64,000 nt of DNA. Origin: Methylomarinum vadi. Its GTDB lineage: Bacteria; Pseudomonadota; Gammaproteobacteria; Methylococcales; Methylomonadaceae. The notes beneath the pieces were generated by a model. It was not told where the DNA came from, did not search any database, and worked only from the letters and a program-made list of their open reading frames with translations. How positions within the stretch are numbered: position 1 is the first letter of the stretch; every line of letters begins with the position of its first letter. The stretch spans positions 62,001-126,000 of the forward strand of contig NZ_JPON01000001.1 of assembly GCF_000733935.1 (NCBI RefSeq). The letters run 5' to 3'. Made by a program: the position numbers and the translations under genes. Positions 46,133-58,529 of this stretch are shown here, piece by piece.

Positions 46133-47818
46133 ATGGAATTGGTAAAAAAGCCGGTCGTTTATGGTTTAATGGTACTACTGTTTTTGGTAGCGCCTTTTTA
46201 TTATCAGCCTAATTTGGGGCGAACAGGCTTTAGTTTGCCTTTTAATATTACCGTATGGGCGGTGGCGATTACGATGATATTTTATTCCTTTTTGAGAATT
46301 ACAATTGAAAATAAGATAATTTTACCTTCAAGGATCTATTTAATATTCGCCTTTCCAATACTGTTGATTGTATCTAGCTTGTTTTCGGGTTACATGGATC
46401 CTAATGAGTGGATGTCTAAACAAGTTTTTATTTTTTGTGGGATATTTTTTTTATTGTCCTTATTTCAGTTCGGGCTAGATGAAAGCGATATTGATAATAT
46501 TCTATTTGTTATTAGTTTATCGGTAATAATACATTCTGGTTTAGGGTTTTTGCAAAATATGGATATTTCATTCGTTCGAAAAGCGCTAGAAAAACCGACT
46601 GGCGTATTTCAGCAAATCAATGTTCAAGCAAGTTATTTGTCGACCGGAATACTGGTGAACTTCTTTTTGTTTTCTCGCGAGAATCTGGCTAAGAGAAACG
46701 TCATTTACAAGATGTTTTTAATGCTTAGTGTTTTTATAAGCGCCTATATGTTATCTAATTCAGGAAGTCGGATGGGTATCATTTCATTGGTATTCGGCAT
46801 AGGAATGCTTTTTACAGCTTACAGGAAGGAGTATCTTATAAATAAAAACACCGTAATTGCTTCATCAATACTACTGTTACTAGCGATGTTTCTTGGCAGG
46901 AGTGGTTTGGGGACTGTAGTTCATAAAGGTCATGAGATGGTTCAAGGGAACTATGCGGATTTGCGAATGGTGATTTACACTGTCTCGATTAATATCATTA
47001 AGGCGGAACCCCTATGGGGCCATGGCCTGGGAAGCTTTATCAGTGTATGGAATCAGTATGCTCCGGAATTTTACGGCTCACATCCCGGTGTGCAACGCGT
47101 TCCCGAATTGACGCATCCTCATAACGAATTGATTATGTGGTTCATCGAGACGGGGCTGTTAGGAGTTATTGGAATATTATTGTTTTGTTACAAAATACTT
47201 GAATCGGCGATAAAATGCGGTTGGAAGAATGGTGTAGGCTACTTAGCATTACTTTTACCCATTAGTTTTCATACCCAGGTAGAATTTCCTTTCTATATGT
47301 CTTCACTGCACTGGTTTCTGTGGTTATTTTTGCTTTATTTATTGCTCAGAAAAGCCGGCGATGTTAGGCTGATCAGTTTAAATATTACATCCGCCAAAGT
47401 TTTTGTGTCTCTATTAATTGTTGTTTATTTACCGGTTATGTATTTTTTTTATAACTGTGAAATGGCAAGAAGAGATTTGTATAGTTACATTCATAAGCAA
47501 TTTTCCAAAGAAAGCGGCTTTCCCTTGCAAACCGCCTCAAGTAATATTTTCTTTCAGAAAGACGCGGAACGTTTGGCAATGCAATCATTGATGTTTGTTA
47601 GTTTGAAAAATAAGGATGTCTATAATGTCAAATTTTTTTTGAAGTGGGCTGAGCAGTATATACAGGTGATACCGGATAAGAAAATACTCGAAAATATGGC
47701 AAAAGCCTATGGGTTTTTGGGACAGAACAAAGAACGATGTGACATCGTCAAGCGGGCACTGGTTATTTATCCGGAAAACGAAGCGCTTCTGGAACAGAAC
47801 GAAAAATGTCATCGATGA
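46133..47818 (+). CDS. PglL-type O-oligosaccharyltransferase / O-antigen ligase-like protein
   Basis: The 561-residue protein has 10-12 membrane segments, the PglL_A-like EKPTGVFQQINVQASYLSTG segment near residue 155 and the Wzy_C/ligase loop LWGHGLGSF...THPHNELIMW. A TPR-like C-terminal part follows (about 470-561). PglL proteins move lipid-linked glycan to pilin and other periplasmic proteins. GC is about 37%, much lower than the neighbours, as is common for glycan loci. Its 3' end overlaps the convergent ligase gene by 10 bases. Confidence 0.82.
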   Translation: MELVKKPVVYGLMVLLFLVAPFYYQPNLGRTGFSLPFNITVWAVAITMIFYSFLRITIENKIILPSRIYLIFAFPILLIVSSLFSGYMDPNEWMSKQVFIFCGIFFLLSLFQFGLDESDIDNILFVISLSVIIHSGLGFLQNMDISFVRKALEKPTGVFQQINVQASYLSTGILVNFFLFSRENLAKRNVIYKMFLMLSVFISAYMLSNSGSRMGIISLVFGIGMLFTAYRKEYLINKNTVIASSILLLLAMFLGRSGLGTVVHKGHEMVQGNYADLRMVIYTVSINIIKAEPLWGHGLGSFISVWNQYAPEFYGSHPGVQRVPELTHPHNELIMWFIETGLLGVIGILLFCYKILESAIKCGWKNGVGYLALLLPISFHTQVEFPFYMSSLHWFLWLFLLYLLLRKAGDVRLISLNITSAKVFVSLLIVVYLPVMYFFYNCEMARRDLYSYIHKQFSKESGFPLQTASSNIFFQKDAERLAMQSLMFVSLKNKDVYNVKFFLKWAEQYIQVIPDKKILENMAKAYGFLGQNKERCDIVKRALVIYPENEALLEQNEKCHR

Positions 47819-49248
47819 AATATGTTGCCATTCGACCAAAATCGGGGGATTTCTTGACGTACTTCAATGGTATCTTTTTTTTCGGTAAGTTTCGCTTTGA
47901 TATCGGGAGCTAATAAATAACAATAGGTCGGGGCAATTAAAACCACTAGATAAATATAATGTTTATTTGTGTCGGTTTTCATGGGTGACGAATTGTATAG
48001 GTAAATCATCATGCTGATTGTGATAACTCCAGTTAATTGACTGGTTGGCATGACAATGACGCCACTGACTATAGAATATATGAAAGCGGAAACGACCGAT
48101 ATTGTCACTGCGATGATGACGTTTGCTTGATGTTCAGGCGAGTTAGCAAGTGTCTTGGCGTTGTATTTGGCAAGCCAAGTTCTCAATGCAACGAGTAAAA
48201 TCCATAATACAATTAACAAGGATGGAATTCCCCATTCAGCGCCCCATTGCAAAACACTATTATGGGGATGATTGTTTTTAATAGAATCTTCTAACGTTGA
48301 ATAACCGATCCAAGCATAATGCATGGGGCCGACGCCAAAAAACGGATTTTCTATGATGAGCTGATACGCTTTCTGCCACAGTAATATCCGGTCATGCGTA
48401 GCCGATCTTATTGCTAGCGATTTCAGCAGAGTACCGGAGTTGTGATTCAACAGGGCTGGAAGCAAGGAAAATAATAATTTGGATAATATGAAACCGGATA
48501 ATGCAAGCTTTGTTGTGACAAGGAGCAAGTTTTTTTCCTGTCGTTTAAACACCGCAATGGTGAAGATAAAACCCGATACTGCGGCAATAACAGCGCCACG
48601 GCTATCGCTGGTAAAAAACAGGCACCACCATACGGTCGCTAAAGTCCACGTAAGATGCGAATATCTTGCCTGGTGTGGAAGTAATTTGTTGTCGAGTAAC
48701 GCTAACGAAACAAAAGGCAGGGTCCATATCTGAAATTGATTAAAAAACCGCACATTAGCGAAAGCCGGGAAGAAGTCATGGACGCAAAAATTGGCGGAGG
48801 AGAAAACATAGGCAAAATAACGCGAGAGAAACAAAGTTTCGGTTATCAATATAATGGCGAATAAGGTTAAGGCGGAATATAAGTTGAATTTTTGATATTG
48901 CCATGCGGGTGCGATTTGATAGGGTGCGATTATCAAACAGAAAAAAGTAATCGCTTCGATAAACGCATGTTTTGGTGAATTAGCCAGAAGGCAGGAACCG
49001 ATCCCGAGAATTAACAGGGTAGTTAAGGCGTAGCGTATTTTACGGGATTGTCGAGAATTGTAGGTTTTTTTTAGTGTGCTGCAAAGAAGGATTATTGAGA
49101 GACTGATGACTTCAACGATTCGTTTGGTATCGAAATCAAACAGCGGTTGGGTTGAAGTGACCGTAAAAGCTAGAAAGGCGAGTATACCGGATATTAGCGC
49201 GATAATTTGAATGTTATTTGCATTTGACGGAGTGTTAAAATCCTTCAT
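47809..49248 (-). CDS. O-antigen ligase family protein, probable pilin glycosyltransferase
   Basis: The 479-residue protein has about 11 membrane segments and a Wzy_C-type loop with GVGPMHYAWIGY and NHPHNSVLQWGAEWG. It lies directly downstream of pilA on the same strand, like TfpO (PilO) of Pseudomonas, which attaches a glycan to the C-terminal Ser of pilin. The pilin here ends in Ser. The function is inferred from this context; it could instead act on lipopolysaccharide. A terminator separates it from pilA. Low GC. Confidence 0.75.
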   Translation of the reverse strand: MKDFNTPSNANNIQIIALISGILAFLAFTVTSTQPLFDFDTKRIVEVISLSIILLCSTLKKTYNSRQSRKIRYALTTLLILGIGSCLLANSPKHAFIEAITFFCLIIAPYQIAPAWQYQKFNLYSALTLFAIILITETLFLSRYFAYVFSSANFCVHDFFPAFANVRFFNQFQIWTLPFVSLALLDNKLLPHQARYSHLTWTLATVWWCLFFTSDSRGAVIAAVSGFIFTIAVFKRQEKNLLLVTTKLALSGFILSKLLFSLLPALLNHNSGTLLKSLAIRSATHDRILLWQKAYQLIIENPFFGVGPMHYAWIGYSTLEDSIKNNHPHNSVLQWGAEWGIPSLLIVLWILLVALRTWLAKYNAKTLANSPEHQANVIIAVTISVVSAFIYSIVSGVIVMPTSQLTGVITISMMIYLYNSSPMKTDTNKHYIYLVVLIAPTYCYLLAPDIKAKLTEKKDTIEVRQEIPRFWSNGNIFHR

Positions 49249-49260
49249 TTTTTGACCATA

Positions 49261-49286
49261 AAAAAGCCCCGTAAACCGGGGCTTTT
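49261..49286 (-). terminator. Intrinsic terminator of pilA
   Basis: GCCCCG-TAAAC-CGGGGC (49266-49282), flanked by AAAAA and TTTT, is a good terminator on the minus strand 24 bases after the pilA stop. It is nearly symmetric but no + strand gene ends here. Confidence 0.85.
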
Positions 49287-49309
49287 ATCAATTTAGGTTA
49301 AACAAATTA

Positions 49310-49768
49310 TTAAGATTGTATTGCGCCTTTCACGAATTTTACACAGCCTGCAGAACCAGTATTCGGTATCCAGGTAATGACACCTGTTCCTGAACCTGGT
49401 TCTGGCGTTAATTTAATAGTACAACCGCCTAGGTTATTTGTACCGCCATCTGCGATCGAAATCGAAGCATCCCCGCCTCCAGTAATTGATACAGTGGCGC
49501 TTTCGACTGCAGAACCTGAAGGCACGCTGGTAATCCCATAGGAATTGAGCTCTCCTATAGTATCGCATGAACCCTGAGCGGCCCCATGATCGTTTAGACA
49601 TTCTCCGATTGCCAGTTTAAGGGCGGAAACACCGCTAACGGCTTTGGACCATTTTGCTCTCGTCATATAATCCTGATAAGCCGGGATCGCGATGGATGCC
49701 AGGATACCGATGATCGCGACGACGATCATCAATTCGATGAGGGTGAAACCCTGTTGTGTTTTTTTCAT
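49310..49768 (-). CDS. pilA: Type IV major pilin PilA
   Basis: The 152-residue protein has a short leader (MKKTQQG), cleaved before Phe by prepilin peptidase, and the class a pilin helix [20 protein letters not shown] with Glu-5. The globular part has four Cys (ECLND, SCDTIG, GGCTI, GCVKF) that can form disulfides, and the chain ends GAIQS with a C-terminal Ser. It would form type IV pili for twitching or DNA uptake. A sigma-54 promoter lies upstream. The two glycan-ligase genes next to it suggest glycosylated pilin. Confidence 0.95.
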   Translation of the reverse strand: MKKTQQGFTLIELMIVVAIIGILASIAIPAYQDYMTRAKWSKAVSGVSALKLAIGECLNDHGAAQGSCDTIGELNSYGITSVPSGSAVESATVSITGGGDASISIADGGTNNLGGCTIKLTPEPGSGTGVITWIPNTGSAGCVKFVKGAIQS

Positions 49769-49814
49769 GGTATTTACCTTTTGTTTGTGGATGAAGTAAG
49801 TTCGATAGGATTAC

Positions 49815-49830
49815 AGCAGAAGACGTGCCA
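49815..49830 (-). promoter_or_regulatory. Sigma-54 promoter of pilA
   Basis: On the minus strand TGGCACG-N4-CTGCT has GG and GC separated by 10 bases, as in PilR-controlled pilA promoters of Pseudomonas. The transcript would start near 49804, about 36 bases before the start codon. The gap 49769-50157 otherwise contains an AT-rich part and a host-type repeat. Confidence 0.75.
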
Positions 49831-50034
49831 ACTTATATTTATTAGACGAAAATTCGTTGGCTGGGTTTTTGTTTTGGCGGAAAAACAAAAGGTTATAGTT
49901 TTATTTTGTGTTCGATGAAAAATCGGCTGGGTTGCTGGAACGGAAAAAATAAAAAGATATTGCTGGATGACTTGCTTAATTTTGCCAGCAACTGACAAAT
50001 TTTGTCAGTTGGATGGGTAACGATGTAGCCCGGA

Positions 50035-50140
50035 TGCAGCTCAGCGGAATCCGGAAATGGCGTAGCTCCGAATCTACGGGTGAACCCCCAACGGGGTGAA
50101 TCAAAGCGGGGTTTGCTTTGTTCCGCGTACCTTAAAGACT
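50035..50140. repeat. Host-type intergenic repeat, second copy
   Basis: GTAGCCCGGATGCAGCTCAG is followed by CGGAATCCGG and a segment with CCCCAACGGGG and AGCGGGGTTTGCTTTGTTCC. It resembles 46007-46095. Only part of each is alike, so this is a family of degenerate elements. Confidence 0.5.
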
Positions 50141-50157
50141 ATGAATATCTTCATCTG

Positions 50158-50922
50158 TCAAAATCGGTCCTTCAATTGTCTAATGCGGGCGAACACATCG
50201 ACCGGTTCTTGGTCCAGCATGCCCAGCGTTTCCTGCACGGCCACACACTGTTCCCTTAGAAACGGGTTGGTCGAGAGTTCCTGGGAGAGGGTTGAGGGAA
50301 CGGTCGGTTGGTTGCGGGCGACTAAGGTGGCTACTTCTTCCAGCCGGCGTTGCAGGGCCGGGTTGTCGGCTTCGATGGTCAGGGCAAAGTTGCCGTTGGC
50401 CTTGGTGTATTCGTGGGCGCAGTAAATACGGGTCGATTCGGGGAGGGCCTTGATCAATTGCAATGAGTTCCACATCTGCTCGGCGGTACCTTCGAACAGG
50501 CGGCCGCAGCCCAGCGAGAATAGCGTATCGCCGCAAAACAAGGCCTTGCTGCTCTCGCAGTAATAGACGATATGGCCGTTGGTATGGCCGGGAGTGGCGA
50601 ATATCTCGAATGTTTCTTCGCCCAAATTGATTTTATCCCCATGTTCGACGGTTCTATCGATGCCTGGAATGCGGTGCTTATCGAAAGCTGAAGCGATGAT
50701 TCGGCAGCCGGTTTGCTGTTTCAATTCTAGATTGCCGCCGATATGGTCGTGGTGGTGATGTGTGTTAAAAATGTAATTCAGCCGCCAGCCTTTATCATTC
50801 AATGCGTCAAGCACTGGGCCGGCAAGGGATGGGTCGACGACTGCTGTCTGGTTCCCGATGGGTTCGTGCAGTATATAGATGTAGTTGTCGTTGAGAACCG
50901 GGAGCTGGACGATTTCTAACAT
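50158..50922 (-). CDS. gloB: Hydroxyacylglutathione hydrolase (glyoxalase II)
   Basis: The 254-residue protein has the zinc motif THHHHDHIGG near residue 54, GHTNGH, the GDTLFSLGCGRLFEG segment and CAHEYT, and the C-terminal helical domain of GloB. It hydrolyses S-D-lactoylglutathione to D-lactate and glutathione, the second step of methylglyoxal removal. The motif set is complete and the length normal. Confidence 0.95.
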   Translation of the reverse strand: MLEIVQLPVLNDNYIYILHEPIGNQTAVVDPSLAGPVLDALNDKGWRLNYIFNTHHHHDHIGGNLELKQQTGCRIIASAFDKHRIPGIDRTVEHGDKINLGEETFEIFATPGHTNGHIVYYCESSKALFCGDTLFSLGCGRLFEGTAEQMWNSLQLIKALPESTRIYCAHEYTKANGNFALTIEADNPALQRRLEEVATLVARNQPTVPSTLSQELSTNPFLREQCVAVQETLGMLDQEPVDVFARIRQLKDRF

Positions 50923-50993
50923 GGAGAATGCCTATGAGGAGCTTGTCGCTGGGATGTTACTTGGCGTTTATTATAAACGAAGATTAGTTTGTC

Positions 50994-51124
50994 GGTAGGG
51001 TGCATAAGCGAAGCGCCATGCACCTGAAATTTTAATATTTACGTTTTGAAGGATGGCGCTGCGCTTATCCGTCCTGCGTCTACCCATCTGACAGGGTCGT
51101 AGGATGGTGAGGCACGAACCGCAT
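50994..51124. repeat. Intergenic repeat-like stretch (TAGGGTGCATAAGCGAAGCG type)
   Basis: TAGGGTGCATAAGCGAAGCG and CCATGCACC form an imperfect inverted pair, followed by GATGGCGCTGCGCTTATCCG. Such stretches are common between genes in methanotrophs, to my knowledge. It fills most of the 245-base gap between gloB and uvrA. Confidence 0.4.
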
Positions 51125-51167
51125 CGGTCCCGAATTCCATGGTAAGCTTCGGCAACTCCGGCGTATG

Positions 51168-53984
<2,817 letters not shown>

Positions 53985-54173
53985 TGAACAAGGTCCGACA
54001 AATTAAACAACCCTATACTATACGATCGATCAGACTTTAACGTCCAGCCGGATGCTTGATTGCAGTATAAGGCCGCCTCGGATCATTGCCGAAATTTGAA
54101 GTCCGATAAGTATAGCTACTGTCCAACTAATTTATTTTGCCGGTGCCGTTAGTGGCTAAGGTAAAATAAAACG

Positions 54174-55289
54174 ATGTCTTGTTTGCTTTGTCGAGGATGT
54201 TTTTTGCACAGTTTTCGTTTCATTACTAAGGTTTTATTGATTTTGCCGCTTTTTTACCCTTTTTTATTAAGCGCGGCCGAAAAAGCGGTGCCGGTTCGCG
54301 TCGCCACGGTCAGGGAAAAAGCCCTGCTGCAGCGATTTTCCTTGCCTGGAGAAATCACTACGCAAAGGCTGTCGCGTTTGTCTTCGCAAGTCGATGCGAT
54401 GGTGGTCGAGGTCACCGTGGAAGAGGGCGATCACGTTAAGCAAGGCGATGTCCTGATCCGCTTGGACGATGAATTGACGCGTTTGGATCTGTTGCGTTCG
54501 GCCGCGGCCTTGGAGGAAGCTAAAGCCCAGTTGCAGGAAAGCAAGCGCCAACGGGCCGAGTTTTCCAGGTTGGTCGGGGAGAAATTCATCGCCAATACGT
54601 CGTACGAAGCTTCCGAATCCAAAGTCCGTATCAATGCCGCGGTCGTCAAGCGCTTGCAAGTGGAAAAGCAACGCTACCAGGCCTTGTTGGAGCGTCATGT
54701 CATCAAGGCGCCTTTCGCCGGCGTGATCAGTGAAAAACTGGTCGAGGTCGGGCAATGGGTCAAGGTGGATACCCGGGTTCTGACTTTGGTCGATGACCGC
54801 AATCTGCGCGTCGAGGTCGATGTGCCGCAACGCTATTTCCCGCAGCTTAATTCAGATACGGTCGTCGAAATCATCCCCGACCCTTTGCCGGAAGAGTCGT
54901 TGTCGGCGAAGGTGACTCGCGTCATCCCGGTCGCCAACCCCACATCGCATAATTTTCCCCTTCATATCGACATTGAAAACGAGTCTTTGCCCTTGACTCC
55001 GGGCATGTCGGTCAGGGTCAAGTTACAACCGGAAAATCAGCGAAAACAAGCGGTTTTGTTGTTGCCGCGGGATGCGATCGTCAAGCAGCCCGATAACAGC
55101 GATAGTGTTTGGCTGGTCAAGCAGCGGGACGACGGTTTGCGCGCGCAACGCGTCGAGGTCACGACCGGGCAGGTCGTCGATAACCAGATCGAAATCGTTG
55201 ACGGCCAGGTTGCCGAAGGCGACCGGGTCGTGGTGCGCGGCAACGAGATTTTAAAACCCCAGCAATTGGTCCGGATCATTCCCCGATAA
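54174..55289 (+). CDS. RND efflux periplasmic adaptor (HlyD/MFP family)
   Basis: The 371-residue protein has an N-terminal hydrophobic segment (about residues 12-34), a lipoyl domain split around a helical hairpin (VEEGDHVKQGDVLIRLDD and IKAPFAGVISEKLVEVGQWV), a beta barrel and a membrane-proximal domain. It links an RND pump to an outer-membrane channel. The pump gene follows after 9 bases; no outer-membrane factor gene is in the window. Substrate unknown. Confidence 0.92.
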   Translation: MSCLLCRGCFLHSFRFITKVLLILPLFYPFLLSAAEKAVPVRVATVREKALLQRFSLPGEITTQRLSRLSSQVDAMVVEVTVEEGDHVKQGDVLIRLDDELTRLDLLRSAAALEEAKAQLQESKRQRAEFSRLVGEKFIANTSYEASESKVRINAAVVKRLQVEKQRYQALLERHVIKAPFAGVISEKLVEVGQWVKVDTRVLTLVDDRNLRVEVDVPQRYFPQLNSDTVVEIIPDPLPEESLSAKVTRVIPVANPTSHNFPLHIDIENESLPLTPGMSVRVKLQPENQRKQAVLLLPRDAIVKQPDNSDSVWLVKQRDDGLRAQRVEVTTGQVVDNQIEIVDGQVAEGDRVVVRGNEILKPQQLVRIIPR

Positions 55290-55298
55290 GCAAGCCGT

Positions 55299-58200
55299 AT
55301 GTTTCAATTCGTCATCAAGAACGGCGTCATCGTCACCGTCGCCATCCTGATCATCTGTCTTTTCGGCGGCCTGGCCATTTTCCGCGTGCCGATCCAAATG
55401 ATTCCCGATCTCGATGTCAGGGCGATCAGTATTAAAACAGACTGGCCCGGCGCCACGCCGCAGGACGTGGAGAAGGAAATCATCATCGAGCAGGAGGAAT
55501 ACCTGCGTTCGATTCCGGGGTTGGAACGGATTATTTCCACCGCCTCGACCGGCGCCGCCGAGATCGAGATGGAGTTCGGCCACGGCGCCGACATCAATGA
55601 AGTGCTGATCCGGGTCAACAATGCGTTGTCGCAGGTGCCGTCCTATCCGGAGAACGTCGACGAACCGCGCATCCTGACCACCTCCATCTCCAGCAACGCT
55701 TTCATGTATTTCCGCATCCAGCCGTTGCCGGGCAATCCGTTGGGGATCGACATGGAAATCATGCACGATTTCGTCAAGGATCAGGTCACGCCGCGGTTGG
55801 AACGAATACCCGGCGTGTCGCAGGCCGACACCTGGGGCGGCAGCGAACGGCAGATTCAAATCTATCTGGACCCGGCCAAACTGGCGGAGCGCCATATCAC
55901 CGTCGAGGAATTCAAGCAGGCCGTCAGGCAACGCAACCGCGACGTCTCGGGCGGCGACCTGGACAGCGGCAAACGCCGCTATTTGCTGAGGACGACAGGG
56001 CGGTTTCAGTCGCTGGAAGACATCGAAAACATGGTCATCGCCCGCCGTAACGATACTTCGGTGCATTTGCACGATATCGGCCATGTCGAACTGGACCGAT
56101 TCGAGACTCGGGTCAAGTCATTCGCCAACGGCCGGCCCAATATCACGGTCGGCATCCGCCGCGAAATCGGCGCCAACGTCATCGAGATCATGGACGGCGT
56201 GATGGCCGAGGTGGAGGAGCTGAACCAGACCCTGCTGCGAAACCAAGGACTGCAGATGGAGCTGACCAGCGAAGACGTGCAATACGTTCGTCGCGCCGTC
56301 GCCGTGGTGCAGCAGAATTTATTATTGGGTGCGTTGCTGGCTTCGGCCGTGCTGTATTTGTTTTTACGCTCGTTTTCCGCGACGTTGCTGGGTGCCAGCG
56401 GAATTCCGGTCTGTACCATCGCCGCCTTCATCGGCTTGCTGCTGATGGGGCGTACCATTAACGTCATTTCCTTGGCCGGGGTCGCCTTCGCCATCGGCAT
56501 GACCCTCGATAACAGCATCGTCGTATTGGAAAACATCTATCGCCATTTGCATCTGGGCAAGGGGCGGGAGCAAGCGGCCCTGGAAGGCGTGCGCGAAGTC
56601 TGGCCGGCGGTGCTGGCGTCGACCCTGACGACGGTGTTCGTTTTTATTCCGATCGTCTATATTACCCAAGAAGCGGGGCAACTGTATTCCGACATCGCCA
56701 TCGCCATCGCCGCCTCGATCATCGTCTCGATGCTGGTGGCGATCACGGTGATTCCGTCGGCCTGCAGCCGCTATTTGACCTCGCCGGGTGTTAGGTCCGG
56801 CCACAGCGCCGGGCAACGGGTCGCCGCTTCCATCATCGCTTTCATCGACTGGATTTTGCACAGTCTCACCCGCCGCTTGGTGGCGATAGGACTGATCTTG
56901 TCGCTCACGACCGTGATTATCTTCGCCTTGATGCCGAAGGCGGAATATCTGCCGGAAGGCGAAGAGGCCAAGACCTTTTCCTTCATGTTCGCGCCGCCCG
57001 GCTATAACCTCGACGAGGTCATGAGCGTGGTCGAACCGATGCACGATTTTTTGCTGCCGTATCTTGACGACCGGCCGGAACAATTCGCGCGCGGGGAAAC
57101 GCCGGTGCCGGCGCTGCAGTTCATCGTCACCTATGCCCGGCCGCAGTCGATTCTGTTCATCATCGAAACCAAAGACCGCAACCAGATCGATGATCTGATC
57201 AAGGTCTTGTCGGAGAGATACACGCAGATCCCCGGCATGGTGTCGTTTTCCTCGCGAGGCTCCATTTTTGCCAGCAACCTGGGCGGCACCCGCAGCATCA
57301 ACCTGGACATCAGCGGCCCCGAGCTGGCGCCGTTGTTCGCCACCGGTTTCAAGGCCTTCATGGGCGCCAAGCAGATCTTCGACCAGCCGCAGGTTCGCCC
57401 GCAACCGGCCAGCCTGACGATGGGGCAGCCGTTGCTGGAAATAGAGCCGGACTGGGAGCGTGCCGCGGAACTCGGTTTTACCGCCGAGGAATTGGGTTAT
57501 TTGATCTGGGCTTTCAGCGACGGTGCTTATATCGACGAGTTTTTCCTCGGCGACGACAAGATCGATATGTTTTTGTACAGCGCGAAAGGCGCGGTCAAAA
57601 CGCCGGAAGACCTGAACGATTTGGCGTTGTATTCGCCGTCCGGCAATTTAGTGACGCTGGGCAGCGTCGCGCGCATCAAGGAAAGCGTCAATACCGAAAC
57701 GATCCGCCGGGTCGACGGCGAACGCACCGTGACGTTGTCGATCATTCCGCCGCGCGAGATCCCTTTGGAACAGGCGGTGGAAACGGTCAAACGGGACTTG
57801 ATCGAGCGCATGCAATCGAGTGGGCAGATACCGGCCGGCGTGTCGCTGCGCATCAGCGGCGCCAGCGATTTGCTGCAGGCGACCCGCGACGCCTTGGCCG
57901 ATAATTTCATCGTCGCCGTGCTGATTTCCTATTTGCTGATGGTCGCCATTTTCAGGCACTGGGGTTATCCGTTGATCATCATGACCACCGTTCCGCTTGG
58001 CATCAGCGGGGGTATCGCCGGCCTGTGGCTGTTCAATTGGGGGGGCGGCTTGCTGGAAAATTTCGGCGTGGAGGCGGTGCGGCAGCCGTTCGATATGTTG
58101 ACGATGCTGGGCTTCCTGATTCTGATCGGCACGGTGGTCAACAATCCGATCCTGCTGGTCGAACAGGCCCGTAACAATCACTACGAGCTGGGCATGCAGC

Positions 58201-58475
58201 CGTTGGCGGCGATCATCGACAGCGTCAAGTTGCGTTTGCGGCCGATCATCATGTCCAGCGTAACGACCATACTGGGCTTGTCGCCGTTGGTGTTCTTGCC
58301 CGGCGAGGGCACCGAATTGTACCGCGGCATCGGCATCATCGTGCTGTTCGGTATTCTGTTTTCCACGCTGATTACGTTGGTTTTCATTCCGGTGTTGCTG
58401 AGTTTTATTTTTCAATTCAGGAACTTGGTGAAATCGTTTCGGCGCGAAACGAACAATTCCGCGCGGACGGATTAA
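55299..58475 (+). CDS. RND efflux transporter, inner-membrane pump
   Basis: The 1058-residue protein has the RND layout: 12 membrane segments, two large periplasmic loops and the segment 4 pattern with GMTLDNSIVVLENIYRH near residue 405. It has the AcrB/MdtB size. In segment 4 AcrB has a DD pair; here the matching stretch has one Asp followed by Asn (LDNS), a pattern found in some heavy-metal and unknown RND subgroups. It forms a two-gene operon with the adaptor. Confidence 0.93.
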   Translation: MFQFVIKNGVIVTVAILIICLFGGLAIFRVPIQMIPDLDVRAISIKTDWPGATPQDVEKEIIIEQEEYLRSIPGLERIISTASTGAAEIEMEFGHGADINEVLIRVNNALSQVPSYPENVDEPRILTTSISSNAFMYFRIQPLPGNPLGIDMEIMHDFVKDQVTPRLERIPGVSQADTWGGSERQIQIYLDPAKLAERHITVEEFKQAVRQRNRDVSGGDLDSGKRRYLLRTTGRFQSLEDIENMVIARRNDTSVHLHDIGHVELDRFETRVKSFANGRPNITVGIRREIGANVIEIMDGVMAEVEELNQTLLRNQGLQMELTSEDVQYVRRAVAVVQQNLLLGALLASAVLYLFLRSFSATLLGASGIPVCTIAAFIGLLLMGRTINVISLAGVAFAIGMTLDNSIVVLENIYRHLHLGKGREQAALEGVREVWPAVLASTLTTVFVFIPIVYITQEAGQLYSDIAIAIAASIIVSMLVAITVIPSACSRYLTSPGVRSGHSAGQRVAASIIAFIDWILHSLTRRLVAIGLILSLTTVIIFALMPKAEYLPEGEEAKTFSFMFAPPGYNLDEVMSVVEPMHDFLLPYLDDRPEQFARGETPVPALQFIVTYARPQSILFIIETKDRNQIDDLIKVLSERYTQIPGMVSFSSRGSIFASNLGGTRSINLDISGPELAPLFATGFKAFMGAKQIFDQPQVRPQPASLTMGQPLLEIEPDWERAAELGFTAEELGYLIWAFSDGAYIDEFFLGDDKIDMFLYSAKGAVKTPEDLNDLALYSPSGNLVTLGSVARIKESVNTETIRRVDGERTVTLSIIPPREIPLEQAVETVKRDLIERMQSSGQIPAGVSLRISGASDLLQATRDALADNFIVAVLISYLLMVAIFRHWGYPLIIMTTVPLGISGGIAGLWLFNWGGGLLENFGVEAVRQPFDMLTMLGFLILIGTVVNNPILLVEQARNNHYELGMQPLAAIIDSVKLRLRPIIMSSVTTILGLSPLVFLPGEGTELYRGIGIIVLFGILFSTLITLVFIPVLLSFIFQFRNLVKSFRRETNNSARTD

Positions 58476-58529
58476 AACAAAGATTGTTATAATAACGAAC
58501 CCTTACCCAGCCATACGAAGAGGTCAGAT

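Noticed and set aside
56364-57404. Long minus-strand frame opposite the RND pump gene
   Set aside because: Low-complexity His/Arg/Gln-rich translation with no known domain, fully inside a clear RND gene.
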